Shown here: positions 44,100 through 54,118 of the stretch, in pieces | Layout: the number at the start of each line of letters is the position of its first letter | How positions within the stretch are numbered: the stretch's first letter is position 1 | DNA from: Clostridioides difficile | GTDB lineage: Bacteria > Bacillota > Clostridia > Peptostreptococcales > Peptostreptococcaceae | DNA: 61,324 nucleotides | Assembly: GCF_001299635.1 (NCBI RefSeq) | Contig: NZ_JRHN01000032.1 | Location: 1-61,324 of the forward strand | Direction: 5' to 3' | Translations under genes and position numbers: made by a program | The notes under the pieces: model-generated | What the model saw: only the letters and a program-made list of their open reading frames with translations | Databases searched by the model: none | What the model was told of the DNA's origin: nothing

Positions 44100-44894
44100 G
44101 TGAATGAATTAAAACCATATATAAAATTTTTTAATAAAAATACTAAGTTAAATATAATTACATTTGTAATTATGGGAATTGTTATGAGTATTTTGCCAGT
44201 AGTTACTCTTAAGGTTTTTGGTGAGGTATCTAAAGATAATCTATATACAGCTGTGAATCCTATTTCAACATATCTGACTATACTGATATTTGTGTATAGT
44301 ATAAATATGATAAATAGAGATTTTTCAGGCGCTTTAAGTATAAGAGCAAATAGAAAAAGTTGTATAAAAGCTATTGTGCTGAATTTAATTATTTTAAGCT
44401 TTATAATTTCTATTGTAGGTATGGTTTTGATTTTTTTATCAAAGTTATTTATAGAGATTATAACAGGTTATAGTGTAGACCTGTCAGTTATACTAAGAAA
44501 AGATATGATTTGGACATCTATATCTGCACTAATAGAGCCAACAACATCAAGTGTGCCACTAACTTATTTAAACTATTTTGTACAAATATGTATAAATGAA
44601 ATATGTATAGGTTTTATAGGAGCATTATTAGGTGCTTTTACGTATAGAGTTAGAAAAGCTAGCAGTGTTGCTATATTGATAGGATTACCTGTACTAATCA
44701 TAATTTATATAGTTAATTTTGCAACTAAAAATATTAACAAGATACTTATGTATTTAGAAAAGATTATTTATTCATTTCAGAATCCTTTTATTTTATTAGG
44801 AACAAAAGTAGGAATTATAGTTATTTGTATAATATTTATAATTTTATTGCTTAGAAAGGCGCCAATTAAAGATTATGCAAATGACTTATTATAA
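44100..44894 (+). CDS. ABC transporter membrane subunit
   Basis: 264 residues with about six membrane helices and no recognisable permease loop, typical of ABC-2-type exporter subunits. The GTG start at 44100 directly follows the ATPase stop (44097-44099), with AAGGAGGG upstream. It lacks sequence markers for a specific substrate. Confidence 0.8.
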   Translation: MNELKPYIKFFNKNTKLNIITFVIMGIVMSILPVVTLKVFGEVSKDNLYTAVNPISTYLTILIFVYSINMINRDFSGALSIRANRKSCIKAIVLNLIILSFIISIVGMVLIFLSKLFIEIITGYSVDLSVILRKDMIWTSISALIEPTTSSVPLTYLNYFVQICINEICIGFIGALLGAFTYRVRKASSVAILIGLPVLIIIYIVNFATKNINKILMYLEKIIYSFQNPFILLGTKVGIIVICIIFIILLLRKAPIKDYANDLL

Positions 44895-44902
44895 ATAAAT
44901 TA

Positions 44903-44950
44903 AAACCTGCCCTAAAATCAAATTTATAAATTTGTATTTTAAGGTAGGTT
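44903..44950. terminator. Bidirectional terminator, ABC operon and MATE gene
   Basis: AACCTGCCCTAAAAT (44904-44918) pairs with the arm ending in AAGGTAGGTT (44950), with one G-U pair. The inner part also pairs. Confidence 0.75.
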
Positions 44951-44975
44951 CATTTATTTTAATAAGTATATATTA

Positions 44976-46301
44976 TTAATAGTTATATCTACTTTTATAT
45001 TTTTTTATAAGTGGAATAGATATAAATATGGTTAGAATTTCAGCAAATGGGACAGTAAGCCATAATCCAGTTAAGTTCAACATAGGAGGAAGAATTACGA
45101 TTCCTATGATTATAAAAACAAAGGCACGACTAAAAGATATAATAGCTGAAATTTTTCCATTGTGAAATGCTGTAAAAAAACCTGACGCAAATATATTTAT
45201 ACCAACAAATAAAAAAGCAAAGGCAAATATTTTTAATCCGTGTAAAGCTAAGTCAAATACTTCGTTACTTGGACTTACAAAAACTTTAACAATAAGTGGT
45301 GCGAAAACTAAAGCAACAATAAACACTAAAATAGATGAAACAAATATGAATTTTAAAGAATGTTTAAATGTTTCTTTTAATTTATCACTATTTTCAGCAC
45401 CAAAATTATAACTTATCAATGGAGATACTCCAGCAGCAAATCCTAGATAAACTGATGTCATTAAAAAATGAGCATACAAGACTATAGTAAGAGCTGCAAG
45501 TCCATTTTCTCCTGCTATTCTTAAGGCAACTATGTTAAATAAGAAGGTTGTAATTCCTGTAGATAACTCTGTAACCATTTCAGAAGAACCATTTATCATA
45601 GTATCTCTTATAAGTCTAAAATCAGTTTTTGGCTTTCTCAGTTTTAGTGTAGACTTACTTGATAAGAAGTAAATAATACCTAAAATGCAAGTAAAAATAA
45701 TACCTATAGCAGTTGCAACTGCAGCGCCTAAAAGGCCCATTCCAAAACATTTGATAAATACATAGTCTAATATTATATTTGTTACACCACCAATGACTGA
45801 TAGAAATAAACTAAATTTGGAGTTTCCATCAGTTCTTATAAAGTATTCAAATATAAACTTTAAAATATAAAATGGTGTACATAAAATCATAACTTTACCA
45901 TAAGTTATGCAATAGGGTAGTAATTTATCTGTTGCTCCAAGTAAAATAGATATTTCTTTTACAAAAAAATAAGAGATTACTGTGAATAAAACCCCAACAA
46001 TCAATGAAAACAAAACTATAAAAGAAAATGTAGAGTTGGCCTCATCTTGTCTATTTTCGCCCATACGTATAGAAACTATAGCTCCTCCTCCAGTTGCCAT
46101 CATTATTCCAAATCCACAAACAAGGTTGATTATAGGTAGTACAATATTTATACTAGCAAGAGCATCTGAACCAACTAATGTTGATACGAAGATACCATCT
46201 ATTATTGTGTATAAAGATATAAATATCATGGATATAATTGCAGGAGAAACAAATTTTAGAAATTCAAAAGTAGTGAATTTTCTTGTAAATAAATTTTCCA
46301 T
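44976..46301 (-). CDS. MATE-family multidrug/cation exporter
   Basis: 441 residues with 12 predicted helices in two homologous halves. Markers: F-V-S-P-A-I-I-S-M near the start, the G-A-I-V-S-I-R-M-G-E segment after helix 2, and G-F-A-A-G-V-S-P-L-I-S-Y-N-F-G in the second half (the MATE G-x-x-x-x-x-P-x-x-x-x-N-x-G pattern). It uses Na+ or H+ to expel cationic compounds. ATG 46301 follows AAAGGAGGT. Its promoter has a MerR-type 19-bp spacer with a perfect palindrome, suggesting drug-induced expression. Confidence 0.9.
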   Translation of the reverse strand: MENLFTRKFTTFEFLKFVSPAIISMIFISLYTIIDGIFVSTLVGSDALASINIVLPIINLVCGFGIMMATGGGAIVSIRMGENRQDEANSTFSFIVLFSLIVGVLFTVISYFFVKEISILLGATDKLLPYCITYGKVMILCTPFYILKFIFEYFIRTDGNSKFSLFLSVIGGVTNIILDYVFIKCFGMGLLGAAVATAIGIIFTCILGIIYFLSSKSTLKLRKPKTDFRLIRDTMINGSSEMVTELSTGITTFLFNIVALRIAGENGLAALTIVLYAHFLMTSVYLGFAAGVSPLISYNFGAENSDKLKETFKHSLKFIFVSSILVFIVALVFAPLIVKVFVSPSNEVFDLALHGLKIFAFAFLFVGINIFASGFFTAFHNGKISAIISFSRAFVFIIIGIVILPPMLNLTGLWLTVPFAEILTIFISIPLIKKYKSRYNY

Positions 46302-46332
46302 AAATTTTACCTCCTTTTATTACTCTCTATAT

Positions 46333-46363
46333 ATAATAAGCTATATAGTAACTATATAGTCAA
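46333..46363 (-). promoter_or_regulatory. MerR-type promoter of the MATE gene
   Basis: On the minus strand: TTGACT (46363-46358), 19-base spacer, TATTAT (46338-46333). The spacer contains the perfect 19-bp palindrome CTATATAGTAACTATATAG (46341-46359). A 19-bp spacer holding a dyad is the hallmark of promoters activated by MerR-family regulators through DNA twisting. Confidence 0.7.
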
Positions 46364-46379
46364 GAAAAACTTTGTTTAT

Positions 46380-46690
46380 ACGATAAGTGGCTCTAAATCA
46401 ACGGAGAGCTATATAGAAATGAATTTGTATTTGACAATTGATGAACTTGTATTAATAAGAATAACTATACTATATTAATAAAACTCAATTATGAAAGATA
46501 TTGATTTTGCAAATAAAAAAGAACTTAATATTATATTAGAGATTGTAAAATTTAGAGATAATTATAAAAACCAAATTCTTTGCTAGCTTCTTGTGGTAGA
46601 ATGAAAGTTTTATAAAAGAATTTTATTCTACCACTTATATGAGTAAGTTATTTAATTTAGTTCTTTATAGAGTTGATTAAATATATGTAT
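46380..46690. other. Intergenic region with a stem-loop and possible 31-codon ORF
   Basis: GTGGTAGAAT (46593-46602) pairs perfectly with ATTCTACCAC (46625-46634), but no T run follows on either strand. A 31-codon ORF from ATG 46491 on the plus strand (M-K-D-I-D-F-A-N-K-K-E) has no ribosome site. I see no clear gene. Confidence 0.35.
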
Positions 46691-46693
46691 ATT

Positions 46694-47341
46694 TTATAGA
46701 CCTAGATTTTCTCCTACCAATATTACCTTTATTTTGTTTGCTGGACGACTTATTCTTGTAGTTACCATATATGCGCAACAACTTTCAGAGCTTGTACAAT
46801 CCATACAACTTCCATTGATATAACAAGGAGTGTTTACATCTTGAAAACGTTGTACAACTGCTGGAGCAGCAATTGTTCTAGCTCTTTGAACTGCATCATC
46901 AATATTTTTAACAATTTTATTCATACCAGCTACAACTATAACACTTTTTGGACCATATATCATTGCGGCTACACGATTTCCGTTTCCATCAATATTGAAG
47001 AGTTGTCCATCTTCACTAATTGCATTACTACTCATCAAAAAAGTATCACATAGAAGTGCTTGACGCATAATTTCTATTCTTTCCTCTGGAGTCTTTGCTA
47101 AATCTCTATCGATGACTTTGAATCCTTTGTCTCTAACAGCAGTTTGTACTCCCATTTCTTTAAGCGTTTCAGAGCCTCCCCATGATACTACATGATTTTG
47201 AGGAATCAAATCTAAAATTTGTTGTAAAGCATCATTCTTAGTTTTACAGTAATAAGCATCAAAATAACGTTTTTTAAGAGATTTAATGATATTTGGTCCT
47301 AACTTATCATATCGTTTTTCCAATGGTGTTTGTCTTATCAT
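46694..47341 (-). CDS. LUD domain protein (LutC/YkgG-like)
   Basis: 215 residues from ATG 47341, with GGGAGTGA upstream; an earlier in-frame start lacks a site. It belongs to the DUF162/LUD family: V-S-W-G-G-S-E-T-L near residue 55, S-S-N-A-I-S-E-D-G-Q-L-F-N-I-D-G-N-G-N-R-V-A-A in the middle. The C-terminus has a Cys cluster (C-Y-I-N-G-S-C-M-D-C, S-E-S-C-C) that may bind a cluster or metal. In lactate oxidation the LUD proteins work with LutA/LutB, which are not here, so the role is open. Confidence 0.82.
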   Translation of the reverse strand: MIRQTPLEKRYDKLGPNIIKSLKKRYFDAYYCKTKNDALQQILDLIPQNHVVSWGGSETLKEMGVQTAVRDKGFKVIDRDLAKTPEERIEIMRQALLCDTFLMSSNAISEDGQLFNIDGNGNRVAAMIYGPKSVIVVAGMNKIVKNIDDAVQRARTIAAPAVVQRFQDVNTPCYINGSCMDCTSSESCCAYMVTTRISRPANKIKVILVGENLGL

Positions 47342-47591
47342 ACTAAAATCACTCCCATATTTAAATTTTAAGATTATAACCACAAATTATTAATGTAGTT
47401 ATAATATAGTTATAACATAAATATTTATTTAGGATAATATTTACTATCAAAATTTTAATAAATCATTACATATATATACTTATAAAAATATATTTATGGA
47501 TATTTTTATAAGTATATTTATCAAAAATAGAGTTATTAATTATAGATGGTTAGTTTTTCATAAATAAATGATTTGAATTATATAGAATATA

Positions 47592-47628
47592 AAAAAATAA
47601 AGGTACGATTTATGTGTACCTTTATTTT
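47592..47628 (-). terminator. Terminator after the DUF2935 gene
   Basis: AATAAAGGTAC (47597-47606 region) pairs with GTACCTTTATT (47616-47626). It has T/A flanks on both sides, so it works for the minus-strand gene. Confidence 0.7.
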
Positions 47629-47661
47629 GATTAAATAGATAGAGATTAAAAGAAATTATAA

Positions 47662-48576
47662 TTACATATTTTTATAACTTTCCAATATTCTAATATAGTG
47701 GTTGGCTTCTCTTAATACATGGTCTGCTAAAAGTGGTAATATTATAGACCTTATCTTACATTCTTCTATTCCTGATGTACCAGCTTCTTTAAAATCCTTA
47801 AATTCAACAGTTTCATTTAATGTTTCATCTGTAATACTTGCTACATCAGTATCAGTCATTTCATTTGTTTTTTCAATTAATTCATTAAATTTTATAGCAA
47901 ATTCATTTGCAGTATTTATTAGTTCGCTTTCAGATGGGTCGAGTAATCCTCTCATAAATAGTGCGTGTTCCATCATAATATGGTCCCAGAATAATTCTAT
48001 TTCTTTGAAATTTTTTAAATCAATATCTACTTTATTTTCAAGGTCAATTACATAGGAACGATACAAGTTTGCTTCATGTATTATATGTTCAATAAGTAAT
48101 GGATAGTTTGAAGTGAACAAGGTGCACGATAGTACTCCATCTAAAACCCTTTCTTTTAAATTAATAAGTCCATCAAGTAATCTTATTGCATCAGAGTTAA
48201 GCTGAGCTACATAGTCTACTAAATCTTGACCAACCTGTGGGTTTACACCACTTTGTAGGTTTAATTCTCTTGTAGTTAAGTTTTGATTTATTTCTATTCC
48301 TGTAAGTTCTTCAGTTTTTTGTTCTGCATTCAATGTAAGAGTAGTTACAATCTCTTCTGAATATAATATATCAGGTCTAATTATACCATTACTAGCACTA
48401 ACAGTATATGATAATAAATCTTCAAATTGTTTTTTATAGTGGTCAGCTTCCATAGCAAGATTATAATCTTTATGTGTAAATCCTGCCTCTAGAAAAAGAG
48501 AATGTTCTTTCATAATTCTTGCAAAAAATAAATGTAATTCTAGTGATAAAATAGCATACTTTTGATTATCTATCAT
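47662..48576 (-). CDS. DUF2935 family protein
   Basis: 304 residues, all-helical, made of two similar halves (residues about 10-140 and 160-300). Each half has an H-x-x-F-x-R/W-I-M-x-E-H-x-L-F pattern (E-L-H-L-F-F-A-R-I-M-K-E-H and E-L-F-W-D-H-I-M-M-E-H) and a later E-A-x-x-Y/H motif. The paired His/Glu suggest a ferritin-like metal-binding bundle. DUF2935 proteins are found in spore-forming Firmicutes; their function is unknown. ATG 48576 follows AAGGGAGG. It is monocistronic. Confidence 0.85.
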   Translation of the reverse strand: MIDNQKYAILSLELHLFFARIMKEHSLFLEAGFTHKDYNLAMEADHYKKQFEDLLSYTVSASNGIIRPDILYSEEIVTTLTLNAEQKTEELTGIEINQNLTTRELNLQSGVNPQVGQDLVDYVAQLNSDAIRLLDGLINLKERVLDGVLSCTLFTSNYPLLIEHIIHEANLYRSYVIDLENKVDIDLKNFKEIELFWDHIMMEHALFMRGLLDPSESELINTANEFAIKFNELIEKTNEMTDTDVASITDETLNETVEFKDFKEAGTSGIEECKIRSIILPLLADHVLREANHYIRILESYKNM

Positions 48577-49896
48577 AATTTCCTCCCTTTAGAAAGTATC
48601 TTATTTATAATACTTTATTCCTAATATTTAAATTTATGTATATTAGGGATAAATTAACTAAATTTTAGAACTGCTTTTCACTAAGCTATAGTATTTAAAG
48701 GACTGTTATTTAGGCAAAAATAATCAAAAGAAGTATTTTATAAATAAACATAAAGACAACTATATAATAATTTTTGTTATCTGTTTTTTTAAAAAAAGAT
48801 TTAAAGATTTATTGGGCATACAATTTAGTTGTTTAGTAAGTGTCAGTATATTACTTATAATAATGAGGCAAGTAAATATTAAAGTATACCAATGATTCAA
48901 TTTTAAGTTGTAAAAAAAGAGGATTTAGGTTACTTGTTTTTCTTTTTAATAAATTTATACTTAGATTTTAAGTGAATTATATATTTTTTGTTTAAAACTC
49001 TCATTAATTAAGGCATGAGAAATTATTATTATTTAAAAAATATTTTATACTAATTACACTATAAAAAACAATAAAAGCGTGAGTTTACTAAATTATGGGT
49101 AAAACTTCAAAAAGAATAATATATTAGATATAATTATATTACTATGTTATAAAAAAATCATTGGATTAATTAATTTATGACATTTTACATATAATTTGCT
49201 ATAATATATTTAACTTTGAAACAACAATAAATTCATTGTATAAATTACTAAAAACAAGTTGAGATAAAATTTGAAAAATAAAATAGATTTTAAGATATAA
49301 AAAATATTTTTATTATATAATATGGTTTTAGGTTGAGTGTAATTTGGGTTTATAAGCTATTTTATTGTTAGTAGTATGTAAATTATTAAAAATAAATACA
49401 ATAGTATTTTAACATGAGTTAATCTAAATAATAATGAATAAGTTGACAAAATTATTGAAAACTTTTTGGAGGAAAACTGGAATACTAGAATTGGTAGCTG
49501 AAAAAGATTTTTGGATATATTCAGAAATTTCAGTATAATTAGTGATGATGACAGTTGTAACTGTAAAATTTTAGTATACATCAAGGCCACAATAGAGGGG
49601 ATAAGTAAGTTTTATAATAGGTATCACTACCCTAAAATAAATAGGAATAGAAACAATAACTATCATCCTTTAGCTAAATAAACATGGCTTAGTACAAAAT
49701 AATAAAGAACCCAAGTTTAATGCCCCTCTTTTTTATACTTGAAAAGTTGAGGGTATATCTATTTGGGTGTGAAAATAATTCCTGTAATTTATAGAATAGT
49801 AATATTCCATACAAGGATTATAAAATAAAGATTAGAGAAGAACAACATTTTCATACATGTTTGTGCTTGACCAAAGTGAAAGGAATGATAAAATAT
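48577..49896. other. 1.3-kb AT-rich intergenic region
   Basis: No intact gene. Between about 49455 and 49680 codon-like sequence on the plus strand survives in two frames (T-G-I-L-E-L-V-A-E-K-D-F-W-I-Y, then I-K-A-T-I-E-G-I-S-K-F-Y-N-R-Y-H-Y-P-K), after GGAGG at 49469-49473. It looks like an eroded coding region of unknown origin. The last 200 bases are the leader of the diguanylate cyclase gene; no riboswitch core was recognised there. Confidence 0.35.
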
Positions 49897-51810
49897 ATGA
49901 AACTAAAAAATGCACTCAGATTAGCTTTTATTGTATTAACATTAATACCTATTATGATTGTTTCAGTTTTATTATATAAAAGTGGTTTTGAACTATCAAA
50001 AAAAACTTATGCAAATAATTTAAATGAAAGTATAAATGTACAAGGAGATTATATATCTCAAACAATTGAGTCAGATATAATTTATAATAGTAGTTTTGCT
50101 AAAAAAACGTTGAATAAATATAATGAAAATAAAAACAAAGAGTATTTAATAGAAGCTTTTACCTCCTATCTAGATATTACTGAAGATAAAATTATGGCTA
50201 GTATCATGATAGATAAGGATAATAAATTGATTTACAGTACAGGTGAAAAAATAATAGTTGATAAGATTTATAATCAGGTACCAAATAAAATAGAAGATGA
50301 AAAACAAAAAGTATTAGAATTTAATCTATCACAAAATTCATATAGTTTGGGAATTTTGACTCCAGTCTGGATTAATGGTGAATATATAGGAAGCATGATT
50401 TCAGTTTACAATGAATCTTTTATATTTAAGATTATTAGCAGTTATTACGATATAAGTGATACTGCAACTTATATTTGTAGAAAGAATGGTGAAACTATTA
50501 ATTATAAAGGTTATTATCATAGTGAAGATAATCAAATCATTAAGATTGAAGATGACTTTTCGAAGAATTCTTTTGGACAAATTGAATCAAAAATAGGAGA
50601 AGAAAATACCTTTGGATATTATAAATCAATTCATAATACTCCTTGGTATTTGGTAATTCTAGTGGAGGATAGTTTAATTTATAATTTTACAAATCAATTT
50701 ATTTATATTTATATTATAATCATTACATTTATATTTATTGCAGATATTTTGTTGGCATTTTATTTTACAAATAGAGTAGTTAAACCAATAATAAGTTTAA
50801 TCAAAGTTATGGATGAATATCAGAATAATTTAGATAGAGAAATTTTGGATAATGAAAAGAATGCAGGATATTATGAAACAAAGTATCTAAGAAAGAAATT
50901 TTTTGAGTTGATGAATACGGTATCATTAGCTCAGCACAACTTTAAGGGGATTTATCAGTTATATCAATCAAATGATATGAGAGACATTAATATTGATATC
51001 GATGTAAAGGAACAAAAGATTTATAGTAATAAAGAAAATTTTACTGAATTGTTGAATAGAATTGAATTAGATGAAAATGATTGTGTTATAGAAAATTTTG
51101 TAAAATGCTTTTGTAAAGAAGACGAAAACAAATTACGTAGTATTTTTGAAAATATGAGGGATAAACACCTTGCAACATCAGTTGAGGTAGAAGTCTATAC
51201 TTCACATTTGAATCAAAGATGGTTTCATGTAGTTATTGTACCTTTATATGAGGATAGTAGACTTTCTCGTTTATTTATACAGTTACGTGATATTAGTGGA
51301 TTTAAAAAGCAAGAAATTGAATCTAATAAACAAGCTAGGAGAGATTCTTTAACAGGGTTATATAATAGACTTGGACTTATGGATTATGTTCATGATGGTT
51401 TAGAAAATAACAGAAGTAAAATGTATGGAATTTTATTTGCAGATATGAATTATTTCAAGTTGGTAAATGATCGCTTTGGACATAGTGAAGGAGACAGGCT
51501 TCTTATTCAGATAGGAAATGATTTATTATCAATTGTTAAGGATTACGGAATTGTTTCAAGATTAGGTGGGGATGAGTTTATAGTTTTGCTTCCTATTACT
51601 TCAGAAAATGATTTAACTGACATAAAGTCAAAGATTGAAGAAAAACTAATTTATAAATATGAATATGAAGAAGAACAATTTATTATTTCTGCTAGTGTAG
51701 GAAAAGCAACATGGGATAGTGATTCAACATCAACATTTGAAGAATTATTAAAACAGGCAGATGAATCTATGTATCGAGTAAAGCAACAATTAAAGGCAAG
51801 CATCAAATAA
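49897..51810 (+). CDS. Membrane diguanylate cyclase (Cache-PAS-GGDEF)
   Basis: About 637 residues from ATG 49897; ATG 49885 is an alternative, and the ribosome site AAAGGA (49879-49884) favours the later start. Order: membrane helix (about 10-30), extracellular dCache-like sensor (to about 270), second helix (about 275-300), HAMP-like linker, a PAS domain (about 375-480), then GGDEF. The active-site motif G-G-D-E-F is intact (557-561) and D-S-L-T-G-L-Y-N-R is present, so c-di-GMP synthesis is expected. The RxxD inhibitory site is absent (K-D-Y-G occurs near there), so product feedback may be lacking. Confidence 0.9.
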   Translation: MKLKNALRLAFIVLTLIPIMIVSVLLYKSGFELSKKTYANNLNESINVQGDYISQTIESDIIYNSSFAKKTLNKYNENKNKEYLIEAFTSYLDITEDKIMASIMIDKDNKLIYSTGEKIIVDKIYNQVPNKIEDEKQKVLEFNLSQNSYSLGILTPVWINGEYIGSMISVYNESFIFKIISSYYDISDTATYICRKNGETINYKGYYHSEDNQIIKIEDDFSKNSFGQIESKIGEENTFGYYKSIHNTPWYLVILVEDSLIYNFTNQFIYIYIIIITFIFIADILLAFYFTNRVVKPIISLIKVMDEYQNNLDREILDNEKNAGYYETKYLRKKFFELMNTVSLAQHNFKGIYQLYQSNDMRDINIDIDVKEQKIYSNKENFTELLNRIELDENDCVIENFVKCFCKEDENKLRSIFENMRDKHLATSVEVEVYTSHLNQRWFHVVIVPLYEDSRLSRLFIQLRDISGFKKQEIESNKQARRDSLTGLYNRLGLMDYVHDGLENNRSKMYGILFADMNYFKLVNDRFGHSEGDRLLIQIGNDLLSIVKDYGIVSRLGGDEFIVLLPITSENDLTDIKSKIEEKLIYKYEYEEEQFIISASVGKATWDSDSTSTFEELLKQADESMYRVKQQLKASIK

Positions 51811-51856
51811 ATTATATTTAGAAAAATCAAAAATTAAAATGTATGCTACATATACT

Positions 51857-51884
51857 GCCCAGACTAGATTAAATCAGTCTGGGC
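51857..51884 (+). terminator. Stem-loop between the cyclase and binding-protein genes
   Basis: GCCCAGACT (51857-51865) pairs perfectly with AGTCTGGGC (51876-51884). There is no T tail on either strand, so it may be an end-stabilising or weak terminator structure for the convergent genes. Confidence 0.5.
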
Positions 51885-51965
51885 TAAAGTTCCAATCGAT
51901 ATATAATGAACTATGTGTTGAAGAATGGTATGAGAAATTTGATACTATAGAAACATATCCTATAA

Positions 51966-53471
51966 TTACTTTGACTCACGATAAATTGAATTGTATTGAA
52001 TTAATCCTTGAGGATTTATATGGATTCCTTTTATATCATTTAAGGCAGCACTTAATACCATTGGATTTTGTAATATGATAATAGGGGAATCTTGAGTGAC
52101 TATAGAGTTTACTTTTTCATATATATCTTGTTTCTTTTTTTTATCATCTTCTTTTCGAGCATCTGCTAGCAATTTATCTACTACAGGATTACTGTAATTA
52201 CTTGAATTTTGAGTCTTACCACTATTAGTTCCCAATAAAACTGGAAGCACACCATTTGGATCATTATTAAATGCCCAACCAACTAGAATAGATTCATGTT
52301 TACCCTCATTCATCATATTTGCAGCTTCCTGCATAGTAACTAAATTATAATTTAATTTAATACCTACTTTAGCTAAATCTAATTTAATAAGTTCTAATGT
52401 ATTTTTTCTGATTGTATTTATGGTTATTACATTTAATTCTAACGTATTTTCATAGCCAGATTCTTTTAATAATCGTTTTGCTTCTTCTGGATTATATGTA
52501 ATTTCAGGTTCTTTATATCCCATAATACCTTTAGGTATTAAACTTACAGAAGGTATACTGTAGCCATGATATATACTATCAGTAATTTTTTGTCTATCGA
52601 TTGCATAACTCATAGCTAAACGTATTTTTTGATTATCAAAAGGTGGAAACTTTGTGTTAAGTGATAAATACTCAATTTTGGATGAAGGAGATTGTAATAA
52701 TGTAACATTGTCAGATAATTTCAATTTGTCACAATCATATGCAGAAACACTAAATAATATATCAACATCTCCATCTAACAGAGCTGTAGTTCTATCTTGC
52801 TCTGTAACAATAACTAAAAAATTGAGATACTTAGATTTTGCCTTTTCCAAATAATAATCATCAAATCGCTCTAATGAGATTTTTTTATTTTCTATTCTTT
52901 CAATAAGTTTAAATGGGCCACAACCAATTGGTTTGGAAAAATCATATCCTTTAGATTCAACTACATTTTTTGAAACTATAGAGGTTTCTGCTTTGGCAAA
53001 TAATGAAGGTAATTCAGAGTAAGGTTCATTTGTAACAATTTCAAATGTAGTATCATTTATCTTTTTTACACTTTCTAAAATTTCAAGAGCCTTTTTTGTT
53101 CTTCCTCCAAGCATAGCACGTTGAATACTAAATACAACATCTTCTGCTGTCAAAGAAGAACCATCATGAAATTTAACATTATCTTGAATTTCAAATTTCC
53201 AAGTATAATCATCTATCCTTTTTTCACTTTTAACAAGTAATTTTCTTAATTGTAGATTATCATCAAAATCGTACAATGTTGTGTATATATTTCTGAGAAT
53301 AGCTTCTGAGAAAATGTCAGAAGTCATCATTGGATCAAATGATAACATATCTTGTGTTAAAGCAATTTGAATTGGTTTTTCTTCTGATGTTTCATTTTTA
53401 CCAGAGCTACAACCAGTAAATAATGCCAATGTAAGTAAAGCAATAATTAATAATTTCAAATTTTTGTACAT
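51966..53471 (-). CDS. Family-5 substrate-binding lipoprotein (peptide/nickel type)
   Basis: 501 residues. The lipobox ends F-T-G-C-S (Cys20). The mature part has the SBP_bac_5 pattern: L-S-F-D-P, the V-K-F-H-D-G-S-S-L-T-A-E-D-V signature, Y-x-x-N-x-K-x-P-P-F-D-N-Q-K-I-R-L-A-M-S-Y-A-I-D-R, and S-N-Y-S-N-P-V-V-D. Ligands may be oligopeptides, nickel complexes or other solutes. No permease or ATPase genes are adjacent, so it would use a transporter encoded elsewhere or act as a sensor. ATG 53471 follows AGGGAGA. It converges on the cyclase gene. Confidence 0.88.
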   Translation of the reverse strand: MYKNLKLLIIALLTLALFTGCSSGKNETSEEKPIQIALTQDMLSFDPMMTSDIFSEAILRNIYTTLYDFDDNLQLRKLLVKSEKRIDDYTWKFEIQDNVKFHDGSSLTAEDVVFSIQRAMLGGRTKKALEILESVKKINDTTFEIVTNEPYSELPSLFAKAETSIVSKNVVESKGYDFSKPIGCGPFKLIERIENKKISLERFDDYYLEKAKSKYLNFLVIVTEQDRTTALLDGDVDILFSVSAYDCDKLKLSDNVTLLQSPSSKIEYLSLNTKFPPFDNQKIRLAMSYAIDRQKITDSIYHGYSIPSVSLIPKGIMGYKEPEITYNPEEAKRLLKESGYENTLELNVITINTIRKNTLELIKLDLAKVGIKLNYNLVTMQEAANMMNEGKHESILVGWAFNNDPNGVLPVLLGTNSGKTQNSSNYSNPVVDKLLADARKEDDKKKKQDIYEKVNSIVTQDSPIIILQNPMVLSAALNDIKGIHINPQGLIQYNSIYRESK

Positions 53472-54118
53472 ATTTTTATCTCCCTCGTCTTAGTTATAAC
53501 TACTTAATCTTAAAACTCATTATATCAAAATTTATTAGAAAATCATACAATACAAATTAGTATTAATAAGAAAGTTTATGGTAGAGTTTTCTTTATACAA
53601 AGTTACTTTTAGTTGTTAAGAATTTTAACTATTTTGTGTTATACAAAACTATATTTATAATTGTCTTTTTATAACTATATTTTTTCCTTGAAAATAATAA
53701 ATTACTGGTCTGTCAAACTTATTTTTTTAATTAATAGAACTAACAATAAGTAAGCTTAAAGAAGAATTAGTAATTTAAGAAGATTTTAATCTAATGAATT
53801 GTAAAGTTAAAAAGGTTGGAACAAAATGGAGATAGGCCTATTTTTATTCCTGAAATGATGAAAATATATTTGCTTTCATATAAAAAAGAGTGCCTCATGG
53901 ACTAAAAAGCTTATTTTGAGACACCTTATTTCACACTTAATAATGGATAATTATTATTTATGTAAAATACTAGTAATTTTGTTTATTTATATTATTAAAT
54001 CATCAAGAGACTGTATTTTATTTTTGAAACAATGTCACAATTCATATGATATTCTTATTGAAAATCCTAATAGTCAAAAACATTCTTACATATCATATGT
54101 TGAATTTAAGAAAATAAG
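53472..54118. other. Intergenic region with orphan hairpins
   Basis: It has no clear gene. GTGCCTCA (53890-53897) can pair with TGAGACAC (53916-53923) with one mismatch, a terminator-like hairpin ending in CTTATTT. Just before it a short open stretch on the plus strand (I-F-I-P-E-M-M-K-I-Y-L-L-S-Y-K-K, about 53833-53880) ends at TAA. It may be the tail of a deleted gene. Confidence 0.3.

Noticed and set aside
49700-49896. Leader of the diguanylate cyclase gene considered as a c-di-GMP riboswitch
   Set aside because: None of the conserved core sequences of either c-di-GMP riboswitch class is present.
51839-52078. 79-codon open frame on the plus strand after the cyclase gene
   Set aside because: It has no ribosome site, and more than half lies antisense to the C-terminus of the binding-protein gene, whose coding sequence explains it.
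53800-53930. Short open stretch plus hairpin considered as a real small gene
   Set aside because: There is no start codon or ribosome site; only a possible gene tail remains.
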